Shown here: piece by piece, positions 31,056 to 41,768 of the stretch
How positions within the stretch are numbered: the first letter of the stretch is position 1
Layout: each line of letters begins with the position of its first letter
Source of the DNA: Selaginella tamariscina
Lineage: Eukaryota; Streptophyta; Lycopodiopsida; Selaginellales; Selaginellaceae
DNA length: 64,000 nt
NCBI GenBank assembly: GCA_003024785.1
Contig: PUQB01000853.1
Span: forward strand, 1-64,000
Reading direction: 5' to 3'
Notes under the pieces: model-generated
What the model was told of the DNA's origin: nothing
Seen by the model: the letters and a program-made list of their open reading frames with translations, nothing else
Database searches by the model: none
Made by a program: the position numbers and the translations under genes

Positions 31056-32912
31056 ACATTTGAGTCTATCTTTTCTGTAATCTGGAGTGATTTGACCACA
31101 TAATAATAATAATAAGGTTTACCATTACTACATTTTTCGAGAATGATTAATTTTAATAATTATAAAAAATGGTACTTGTACTTGGATTAATAGTTAGTTG
31201 AGCTCACTAGAAATTATATAATACAATTATATCATATTTCAATTTTAAAATTTTAAACGATCGGTTTACTATTATACATCCCATATTTCTTTAAATGAAA
31301 TATTTTTAAACACTACTAAACAAAATAATTGTCAGGAGAGAGAATGGCATAAAGTCTCAAGTGTACTCAAGACAAGCCAGGGAAGATGATCTCATGACTT
31401 TCACCATGGATGTTCAGCTGGGAGTGCATATTCATAACACGCGCGCGCGCGCGTGTGTGATGAACAATAGGAACAGTTCTTCCTAGCAACTGGCAAGCTA
31501 CATTGGAAATCTCACGTATTTGCTGTTCTGAGCATTAAATCTGACGCTCTTCAAAATTGCATTGTACTTATTAAATATTGCACATGAACTTGCACACACA
31601 CACACACGTTGAAAGAAAAGAGCGCATCGTAACCTTTTGGTTATCCTGTATGTCGTACTTTCATAAACTATCTGTTTATTTGTATATTTGAGTTACTATG
31701 AGAAATATCATCAGCCGGTTCACATTACACAGGCTAAAGTTTTTATACAAGAGTTAGGATTTGTTCTAATTAATATCGAAAATCACAATTAATACGTCGT
31801 ATTCCAGAGTCATCACATGCGTTTGCTGACGATACACATATACAAAGATAAGGGTGTGCACATATATATACGCATATGAATATACCTGGCTTTCGAGTAG
31901 AAGTGAGTTGTTCGCTCACCCGAGGGCTTCTGTCCATTCTAACAATTGCATGAGGTGTGTGCTCATCCCATGGTCAAACACTGTCGTCATTACATAATTA
32001 AGGCCGTAAAAATAAATGCGCCAGTCGCTTCAAATAACATCGTTCAGTGATATACGGCGCACGCTCTTCAGCAGGCCAGTAAGAACGGTTCTACACTTCA
32101 CTCTTCCAACACCATGGTAACAGATTGGACCGAACGTAATAAGCCGGTACTAATTCGAGAATCTGAGGGACAGTAAAGCTCGCATCAATCTGTTCCTCCG
32201 AAGGATTTTCACCAAATGTTAAGGTTCTGGACAAGTGACGTGGACTGCACCCGGTACGTGGCATCGGTCATCTACGACCACGATTGTTCCACTGCTGTAG
32301 AAACTTAAATCAGCATTCAAATGAACAGATAAATTAATAATTTAAAATAGTAAATAATAAATTAAATTTCCAACCTATTTGTATATAATAAAAGAGAGAT
32401 GTCCATTAATCGGAAGCCACAATCCCAGGGAAATATCTGAATTTTAGAATTGAAGATCATCATAGGACTGAGAAGACGCAGCTCATTGTGGAATTGCAAT
32501 GGAAGGGTTGCCTACATCGAAATCCGGGAGCACGCGATAGCTTACTCCACTATGTATGATCATGTCCTCGTGAGTCTTTCTTCACACAGATGTTTCGTCG
32601 CTGCCTTTCGCCCTTCAACGCTCTGAACCTCGAATCCTGCACAGAATCATGAATCAAAATGAGCTGTTCATCCCATCATACTTACCCCGTTTATGAGGTT
32701 AATTATCGATCGTCATGTATAAGGGATCATGCCTTGTATAAATAACAATTGACGTTAATATTAATAATAAATTTATACATTTATATATATATTATTATAC
32801 ATTATACCATAATATGTTATACCATATAACCATAATTATGTTATATATAATTATTATATATTACTTACTTACTACTATACTAATATTACCATTATAATAA
32901 TATAGTAATATA

Positions 32913-33226
32913 TTATAATATTAATATATGTTATATTAATAAATATTATTAATAGAATTGTATATAATAATTATTATGTTATATATATTTATTATAATAA
33001 TAATATTAAGCATATTTATATATTATTATATTTGTATACCTAACGTATACAAAAACAACATGGTTTGTCGGAAGATGTTTTGTATTAATTTTGTGTTTAA
33101 AAAGTTAATGTTTTTTTAGTCTGAAAAGGTATTTGCCATTAATGTTGACATTAATATTATTTTAAACGCTGTGTGTTGGCGTTAAAATTTCAACATTAAC
33201 TCGAGTTAATTTAATGTCAACTCCAT
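32913..33226. repeat. AT-rich direct repeat, unit 1, ending in a short hairpin
   Basis: Shares long stretches (for example gaattgtatataataattat and tttgtatacctaacgtata) with 33910-34233. Its end contains an 11-bp perfect inverted repeat gttgacattaa (33144-33154) and ttaatgtcaac (33211-33221), MITE-like. Confidence 0.75.
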
Positions 33227-33909
33227 TCCGATTAGGGTTCGGCCATGGTGCGAGAAAGGCATGGGAAGCGGCCAAGGGCGGACGGGCAGATAGAGGGAAG
33301 GGGAATCGGAGATCAGATCTGGGAATGGGCAGATTGAAAGTTTGTACGTCCCATCATCAGCAGAATGGGTAGAACAGCTGCGCGGCGCATCTTCAGAAAA
33401 TCCCAGCCTGAGCGAAATCGCATAAGATCAGTGCAGTCCAAAATATGTTTCGCACGTACATATTCACACTGTACTCAAACGTCTTGAGATGGAAGGGCCA
33501 ACGTCGAAAGCGCTTCTTTATGACTGGCAACGTCTAAAGGAAGCCGATTGACATGCTTAGCTTCGTTCGGTCAACCAGCAACTCAAAGAAAGTGCACGAG
33601 CCTACCTCTTAAGTTACTACATATAGCTGGAACAGAACTCTTTCATAGTAATGAAAAGCAGTAACAACGTGCCTCATAAAACCGGCCAATGTGGCTCCAA
33701 GATGATCCGGAGCAACGGAGAAATTTTGTACGTGTTGTATAGGCACACAAATGGTCAATGATCAAATTCACCTTAACAGTATCTTGCGCCCTCTGCAGTG
33801 TTTTTCTGCAAACATCTCATAGACATCTCATAGACATTAGATATATATATATATATATCTAATTATATTATATAATTATATATTTAACCGTTAATATAAT
33901 GTAATAATA

Positions 33910-34233
33910 CATTATAATATATGTTATATTAATAAATATTATTAATAGAATTGTATATAATAATTATTATGTTATATATATTTATTATAATAATATTAAG
34001 TATATTTATATATTATTATGTTTGTATACCTAACGTATATGATTTGTCAGAATTGTGTTAATTTGTGTTAAAAAGTTAATGTTTTCTAGTTTGAAGAGGT
34101 ATTTGAGCCATTGATGTTGACATTAACATTATTTTAAGATAATGTCTCATTATATAACTGCTGGTGTGCAAACGGTGGCGTTAATATTTTAACATTAAAT
34201 TAATTTCAACATCGAGTTAATGTTAATGTCAAG
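33910..34233. repeat. AT-rich direct repeat, unit 2
   Basis: Second copy, diverged by small indels. The inverted ends remain (gttgacattaa 34116-34126; ttaatgtcaag 34223-34233, one mismatch). The two units flank about 0.7 kb. Confidence 0.75.
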
Positions 34234-35239
34234 TGCGAAGAGTACTTAAATTTATATATGCAAGATCCACTCCATCCCAAAATAAAGCGTCACGCCGGCC
34301 GTCGATCTCGGTTATATTTTAAACATTAAACATTAATCTTCTTTATAATTTTTTTTGAATAAGTGGGGGAATTAACCTGCCACCATCCAGCACTTGAGGA
34401 AGGTTCATGTTTGACCGTCAGGACAATGTAATATACAAATATACACAAGGCGTACATTGGACGCAAATAGGACGCAAATATTTTGTTTATTATGTAAAAC
34501 CATGGTACAGTGGGACACTCTATGTATACACCAGTGTAATATTCGTCGTATCTTGGCGAATCGCCACCGTACGCGCGTCCCGGGTGATTGGACATTATTA
34601 TGGTTAAAATAAATACACAATTTTTTTGGGAATAGAAAAGAATGGCGATTGCATGTGGAACCATGGGCCGAATGGTTACTCTATTTTTAAGACCTTTTGT
34701 TATCTTAAATATTTAAATAAAAAGTTTTATACACTGATATTCTCACTAAAAAAAACTAGCTAACATATTATTAAAAATAAAGTAATTTAAACGATAAACC
34801 AATAAGAAGTAAAGAATTCACTTTGAATTAAAGTTTTGAAAAAAAATTCGGAACCAGGCACGGCACGTCTTCCTTTGTTTGGCCTGCCAACACAAAAACG
34901 AGAGAGTGTAAGAGAATTTCTGCTGGTGTAAAAAGGCCTGTGATGAATGCATGCACAACACACAGCTGCAGAGAATGTAAATGGAGAAGGCACAGAGAAA
35001 TTAAAATCTGGCAAAAAGGAAACCGCAAGCTAGAACGAAACCTCCATGAGGGACGGTAGAGTTAATGAAGAGGCTTACCCAGCTCCGTGCGTCTTCCAGC
35101 AGCAAAGAAGTCGCCAGTTTGACTTTGTACGGCACTCCAGCCTGATGATAAACAGCAAACCGTGTTGACGAGTCACGGCAGTGTACCGAAAGAGAGAGAG
35201 AGAGAAAAAAAAAAACATTAACTTACATGTTAAACGTGT

Positions 35240-38200
35240 TCATATTCCGCTGGAGTGGGAATGTTCACTTCGGGTCCCAGGTGTCTCACTCGTCTACACT
35301 TCAGAGGCCCCGTCAGATCGTACTGTAGGTCCTGACTGTATTCCTGCTGCTGCTGCTGCTGTTGTTGATCAATCAGTTTTCCGGCCTGTTGCCATTGCCA
35401 GCGAGAACTTGTTGGGACCCGTGCTTGAAGAGTCTCCGAGCTCCAGTGCCTTTCTGATTGTTCTAAAGCTGGTGCAGCAGCAGCAGGAGCAGTGATGAAA
35501 CACTTAAACGTAGTGTGTACATGCGTATACATGTACCGTGTACCAGATGTACGCAAATGTAAAACCAAAAATTTAGGTGTGTTCACTTGTATCAAAACTG
35601 GTGTAGGCATTTTATTATTACAACTATTCCTTCTAGTTCAAGCAATTTTGAAAAAAATCGAAAGATTAAAATATTGTTATAGGCCAAATACATACAGTGT
35701 GTGGGTTTGAGTTTCTCTCACCCACGCATTCTCCAGCCGCTCCTCAGCCGCTCCTCATTCACTTCCTTAACTGCACTGCTGCCTCTGCTGACCAACTGCT
35801 GGCTTTGGGGCCGGTGAACCAGTTATTGACTGGGTGAAGCTGCTAGTCCCTGTCGGTGCAAAGAGTCACCGTCCTGCTTTTAGATGAGGGATGCGAACCA
35901 GGAAAGAACAATTCTGGAGATGAACCAATCAGGCTGATCTTTGCGGAATTCGAGGTGTAACTCCAGGGTGAATGATCTATGCATGATTCATTCTGAGTCT
36001 CGTCCGGTTGAGGACTTCGCTTGCCATTTTATGTTCTTTCTGAATAATGAAACAGATTCAATGTTTTTTGTTCATATTATGTTCTTCATGGATATCTAAC
36101 AAATATTATACGGGAACACGCATCTTTTCATCCTCCACTACCTTCTTGCATGGACAGAAGGTAGAAGTTTTGCGTGAGACCGAAGCAAATGCCGCAGCGA
36201 CTTTGAACGGCAGTTTTCGAGTGCCTTCTGCCATACATCATCCAGTTTCATGTCTCGTGTCCTGCTCACATGAAACGTACTAAGTCGACCATAGCAACGC
36301 AGCTGCGTACCTTCGAGAGAGGGATGTATCCTTGGCCCGCCCCACTCTGGAACAGTGGACAGGCTTTTGTTGCGGGCCCAAGATGTTGAGGCTGGGACGG
36401 TTTCTGGATTGGAAAACACAGCAGTTTCGTTAACTTGGCTTTCGAACTGCTCGTGATCCTGTTCCCAGCCTTGCTTCAGTCCTCCTGGCTCTTCAGACTC
36501 TAGCGTTTCCTTGTCACTTGTGTCACTAGCCGCAACCAGACTCTGGACCTGCTGGAGCTTGCAGGAAATATATAAGCTCGATCGGGTGCAAACTGGAGAA
36601 TTACAACTGTGAGCCAGGCGGTTTGATCGCTTGAAGCCCGAACTTGTTTCTCAGCTTCGAACAAAATCTACAGCGCCTGTCACAACCTTCCTTGCTCACT
36701 GAAGATGCATGCCATGCTACCTAAAGAAAATGAAACAAAAAGAAAGAACAGTTGAGAGCTTACATGAAAAAAACGTCTTTTACGTTGCTCTGCATTTGGC
36801 TTATTACTCAGCCAGCAAATCCGTGATCAGTGTCGGCAGCTGGGACATGAGAGCTAGAGGCTCGGTTCCAAGCTCCAAAAGGTTTCGGACGCTTCTCACA
36901 GTGTTCACGGTGTCACCAAAGCCATACGAGTTTGCGAACACAAAATCTACTAACCTCGCTGTTCAACTTACAAGTTCTTGCACCGTCGACAGCGTCACCG
37001 TTTAGGAGGCCGAGCTGCTCCAGCGTAGTCTCGGCGTCCATCAGAGAACCGCTCGACCGAGACGCAATCAGCTCAAGAGCTTCAACCTCCGCTCTTTGCT
37101 CGCCAGCTTCTTCAACCTGCTTACGATATCCACGTCTTTTATCTTGGTGAACGGGAACTTCTGGCACCGTGCAGCAAGAGGCCGAGGGAGCTGCTCCGGG
37201 TTGGCCGTGATCAAAATGATGATGGAAGCTCTTCAATGGCCTTGAGAAAAAAATTCCAAGGAGCTTAACGACTGACACTCGTCCACAATGGTAACTCTTT
37301 ACCGAGCTGAGCTCGGTGGCATGAGTACATGCTCCAGAAGCCGTTTCCCAGTGTCCAGATTTGAAAACCTGGAAGCATCCAACTCCCTCACGTCCAAGCT
37401 TTTCCGGTTGAGAACAACGCACTCCCTGCACAGTCCACACGGCCTGAGCTCCTCCGAGGACAGACAGTTCAACGCCGCACCGAAAAACTCTGGCCGCCGA
37501 ACTCTTCCCCGTACCTTGGAAAAGATAAACCGAAAGAACTCTCCCCATCAGCACCGCATTGGAAAGCGACTGCGTCACGACGTGCTGACCGACTACGACC
37601 TCGGACGGTACCTGAAACTCAGGCTTTTATGCTGCCGCTTCACCATCCTTGTTTGTCGACCGACGCTCCGACAAACCGTGATCCACCCGATCTCCGTGGC
37701 CATCTGTGATCTCGATAATTTTCTCGAGGATCTCCTTTTAGACTACGTTGTCGCTGTCAACTTCCAGTGATGAAGCACCGAATGATGCAGCTGCTTCAGG
37801 CTCTGTAAGCAGCTGCAGAATTTCCGCGTCTGAGTTCCCCGCAGAAGAAAACACTCCCGGTGTCCGCATGACAGACTTCCCAACCGTATCCAGAAAACTC
37901 TTCTTCTGGCCCAGACGGGACCAGTGCCACGGTATCCCGCGGCCTGCGCATTCCAGATCCTCGTCATTGCCTCCGGCTTATGAAAATGCTGCTGGCCTGG
38001 GTCCGGGAAGGTGAAACCTCTCGACTTGATAATCTCACGTGACGTGAGACCATCGGGGACTGCTTTTGGCTCATATATCTCGTGAAAGCAACGGGGAGTG
38101 CGATCGGGACCTCACACTGATCTTCTGTACCTGCTCTTCCTCGTCATACTCCTCCGCAGATGGAGTCGACTTACTCGTCGACAGATCCAGCTGTCGGAAG

Positions 38201-38430
38201 AGCAGGGGAGGACTACCTCTGATGAGAGAGCTGAGGGCGTTGAGCAGAACACGGTCACTGAGGGGTTGGTGATGGTTCAGCCTCGTTTGCGCGCTCATCT
38301 TGTGCCTCTGCAAGCGAATATGCGAATATCAGTTGGTGAGATGCGCATGCTTGTCCGGATGATGACGGGACGAGGAGGAGGTGCGGGGAACAAATCCGGC
38401 ACTGCCGGTTGGAGTTGGGGGAGGCTCTAG
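35240..38430 (-). pseudogene. STICHEL-like (DnaX/gamma-tau-like) protein, decayed
   Basis: Plant STICHEL proteins resemble the bacterial clamp-loader gamma subunit and act in trichome branching in Arabidopsis. Minus-strand matches in order: the N-terminal motif GIPWHWSRLGQKKSFLDTVG (about 37900-37960); VVGQHVVTQSLSNAVLMGRV then FQGTGKSSAARVF (Walker A, first glycine region shortened); ELRPCGLCRECVVLNR and LDTGKRLLEHVLMPPSS; TIVDECQSL (Walker B region); ILITANPEQLPRPLAARCQK; LELIASRSSGSLMDAETTLE; and a C-terminal KLDDVWQKALENCRSKSLRH (about 36180-36240). A frameshift follows Walker A, and in-frame stops precede TIVDECQSL and follow FFSQGH. A Gln-rich stretch at 35340-35370 may be its end, but that link is weak. 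Confidence 0.65.
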
Positions 38431-39202
38431 TCGGCTTTGTCACCACACATGTAAGAGGAAGTTGCTTCTGGGACCTTCAAAATTGCCAATGAGAGAACCG
38501 GGGGAGGCTGCAAGCCAGAGGGAATTGGGGGAACACAGCCTAGATAAGGAGATTCAAGACATGTTTTTTCAAAGTCTGGTTTTTTTCCATCTATTTTCTT
38601 CTTCATATTCCGGATCAACACCTTTCTAGGGTCCGAATAAACAAGTTACGATTCCATGTAAGTATTTCCAGTAACAATATCTGTGCTTTACAAATAAGAA
38701 AATACAATAGTAAATAAAATATACATTAAATTCAATAGTAAACTGAAATCAAATACTTATTTTAAAATTTTCCACAAAATATAAACAACACTAAAAGTGA
38801 AAGTATAAAACCTTTAATATGTGGAAACAACTTTTGAAAAAAAAAAAAAGAGCTTGAAGGTACTATGATTGTGAAAAGAAAAAAATAAAAGTACATTTTT
38901 TATTTTAAACCTTAATCCTAAATTGAACAAGTTTACTTTGATTATTTTTAAATACAGAAAACACAATTAAATAAAAAATTAATTAAATTTTATTAAATTG
39001 AGATAAGGGTAACCGTAAACCCTAAACCAGTAAACATGAGTTAATTTATTCTTGGATTTCCTGTACAGCAAAATGCAGGTGGTGTTCTGCCCTCAAGGTT
39101 TTCAGCTTCTAATACCCCATACATTAACACTTTAATGTGTAAATAATGCATTTAATATCAAATTTATAATATTATACCATTTTAGCCACATCAAAATGTA
39201 TT

Positions 39203-41232
39203 TCATATGACCGCGGGAGAGAGGTAAGTCACAAAATCATGCAAGAGCATAATGCTGTCGTCCAGCCGCTGGAGAGAAGCTTTGAAAACTTCGGACTTGT
39301 TGCCTTGTTGCTGCTCTCGATCAAGCTGAGCAACCGCCTTGGGTCGTAGCATCGACATTACATAGTACATATAATTGAGAAGATGTTGAGATAGCCTCTC
39401 CAAGTTCACTCGCCACCTCGCAGTGGCTCGAACCTGCGAGTCAAAATCCCTCAAAAGCTTAATAGATGAATCACGCAAAACACTTAGCAGCTTACCTCCA
39501 GCTCAACGCACTTTTTCCTCGCCATAGAATTCAGCAGCTCCATTATTTCTCTCACAGGTATAACTGATCGCTCGGCGATCTACAAGAAGATCAGAAAAAC
39601 AACCAAAGAGAAAAAAAAAAAAGAATGAAAAAACACCTGCTTGTGGTTCAAACCGCCGGACTTGAACAACAGACGCAGAATTGTCCGGGCTTTGGCACCG
39701 AACTTTAGCTCGGTGATCGCTTCAATCTGCCAAACAAACTGAAGCGTTTAACACCGGCATCCTGGATATAAAAAACACACCTGTTGATGCCGACCATGAT
39801 CAATGATTTCTGTGGTGCCTGAAGGATATTAAACAAGAACAAGATATCAGAGATGCTGGGAGCAGTACTTACTGATCTTATAAGTTTCACCAAGTTCACA
39901 AAGCCGAGAGCTTTCAGATGTAAAACATCGCCTCGAATATCTTTTTCTGTGGAGAAAAGACGAAACCCTTCGTTCCTCGTTGAAACAATCTTAGTGATGG
40001 TGCTGATATCCCAATACTCTGTACAAAAATAATAATAATTGCTGTATGAAGGCGAGCTTTCATATACAAGTACCGGTCTCCTTTTCGAGAATGCATCCCA
40101 CAATAACTCCAACACGACATATTGTTGCACCAGCATCCCACAATAACTCCAACACGACATATTGTTGCACCACCGACGAGCTTCATGCAAAACTTTAAAC
40201 GAAAAGGAAAATGAAACAAGGAAAAAAAAAAAAAAAACTCGGAAATATTCTTACCTGGTTCTTCAAGCAGTGTAGAATCTGCTTGTAGTTCAGCCGCCAG
40301 AGCGCTTCTTTGAAGGCTTCCTCTGGCGCTTCGTTTCTCTTCCGCTGTGAACCAGGTTTTTTAATCGAGAAATGGAAGCCTGGAACCTTACCTTTTCCCC
40401 AGCTGAAGAACCCGCCTCGCTTCCCCCGACGTCCATTACAAAGCCTTCCGCATTTGAAAGATTTCACCACCCAGCATAAGCTTTCGCACCCTCGAGCTTT
40501 CACCTTCCTACGAATGAGAAAACAAATCAAACGAGTGAGGGAACGATTCAAACGCTTGAACCTGAGCTGCTCGTAGCTTCTTGGCTGCCGGCTCGTCCAA
40601 ACACCTGGAGTTCAATGTTGGATCATCCACAGGGCAGGGCTCTATAAGCTGAACACGAACCAGAGCCTGGAAGATCTCCCGCAGCGGCATCTCAGCTTCA
40701 CCGGCATCTGCAAGCATGGAACAAGCGATATAAACTTGAAAAGCATCTGTGGAAACTCGTACTTGCTCGCCCTTCTGGAGAGATTCGGCCGTGCTGGAAC
40801 AAGGTGCTCGCTAGCTCCTCAGCCTTTGCAAAAAAAGAAAGTTACTGCAGTTAAAACAATGACGATATGAAAGCTGAAACATCACCTCTTTTCCGAACCC
40901 CGTGAACACTCTCACGAACTTCGACAGCCGCATCCTGTGAAGAATGTTGTCCAGAATCGCAGTGTAGTGTAGCTCATCTGAAAAGAAAAATGAGAAAGAA
41001 AAAAGAAGAAGAAGAGAAAAGATGAAAGAGATTCATGCATGTTATACTAGCTACAAACCTTCGTTTTCAACTGGTTGGTGATTTGGAAGATGTCGGATTG
41101 GGAGAGCAGAAGTTCATCGCTGCAGAAAAAAGTTTCAGAATCAGAAATTCGGGATGAAACACTGGAGATGACCTGCGCCAGCTCCCCGAATTGCTCATTG
41201 ATCAGATTAGAGGCCAGGGTTCGGGCGCCCAT
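39203..41232 (-). CDS. RPC3: DNA-directed RNA polymerase III subunit RPC3 (RPC82/POLR3C), multi-exon
   Basis: RPC3 is part of the Pol III subcomplex needed for initiation at tRNA and 5S genes and is built of winged-helix domains. Start chosen at MGARTLASNLINEQFGELAQ (ATG at 41230-41232), followed by a short GT-AG intron. Next exons give LLSQSDIFQITNQLKTK, then HYTAILDNILHRMRLSKFVR (about 40890-40980), AEELASTLFQHGRI (about 40770-40825) and PLREIFQALVRVQLIEPCPV. Then come EEAFKEALWRLNYKQILHCL, YWDISTITKIVSTR, LKFGAKARTILRLLFKSGGL with NHKQ, and a C-terminal helical region to the stop at 39203. All are recognisable RPC3 landmarks; introns are about 50-100 bp. A 40-bp tandem duplication (40093-40172) breaks one exon. 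Exon joints are approximate. Confidence 0.7.
40093..40172. repeat. 40-bp perfect tandem duplication inside an RPC3 exon
   Basis: Two identical 40-base units (gcatcccacaataactccaa... each), 40093-40132 and 40133-40172. Forty is not a multiple of three, so the exon loses frame if both are retained. Confidence 0.95.
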
Positions 41233-41479
41233 AAACCGTAAAACCCTGCTAGGGTTTGGTGGTTGAAAAATCAACGTGGAGGGGGCTCCAAAATCTAAAC
41301 TGGGACTGGCCAACATTTCTCCCCACATTTTCAGGATCTTGTCCTCCGGTTGCGGAGTAGCAGTTCAGCACTGGCCTTGTACGCCATGACTATGATCCAA
41401 ACCAACCATGATCCAGCCTAGGCAGCCATTCAGTCTAGCTGAGAATCTTGAGATCTGAGGATTCACACTGTTACATTTT

Positions 41480-41736
41480 CTATGATTCAAACAATCCCAA
41501 ACTACAGGAGGCCATTTGCCATCGGCAAGCTGGAATCATCTCCTTGGAGCGTACATCATCACCGTCTGTTTCATCAACAACTCTTTTAGCCTGGGGATTT
41601 GATAACCAGCTCTCCAGCATCCCACGCAAATGCCCCAGAGGGGGATTCTCATTCCCACCATTCAGAAGTGTCTCTTGAACAATTTATCCCAGACAGCAGT
41701 GTTCCAATAGCTGCATAAATATACGTGATAAAACAA

Positions 41737-41768
<32 letters not shown>

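Larger units (their letters stand above)
20202..32597 (+). repeat. Segmental duplication, copy 1
   Basis: Matches 38552-60880 in the same orientation. Similarity starts at tcaagacatgttttt and stops after cacacagatgtttcgt. Relative to copy 2 it lacks the gene block 38.84-49.62 kb (junction near 20537-20545) and element D, but has gained a Copia insertion (23924-28587). Matching parts: 20202-20537 with 38552-38842; 20545-23923 with about 49615-52946; 28588-31893 with about 52947-56199; 31894-32597 with 60161-60880. Confidence 0.9.
31100..35040. other. AT-rich non-coding region
   Basis: No convincing gene. Up to 32597 it is the tail of the segmental duplication (repeated at 55400-56199 and 60161-60880). 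Beyond that it is unique AT-rich DNA with the repeat pair at 32913-33226 and 33910-34233 and a GC-richer island at about 33230-33830 without a convincing reading frame. Confidence 0.7.
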
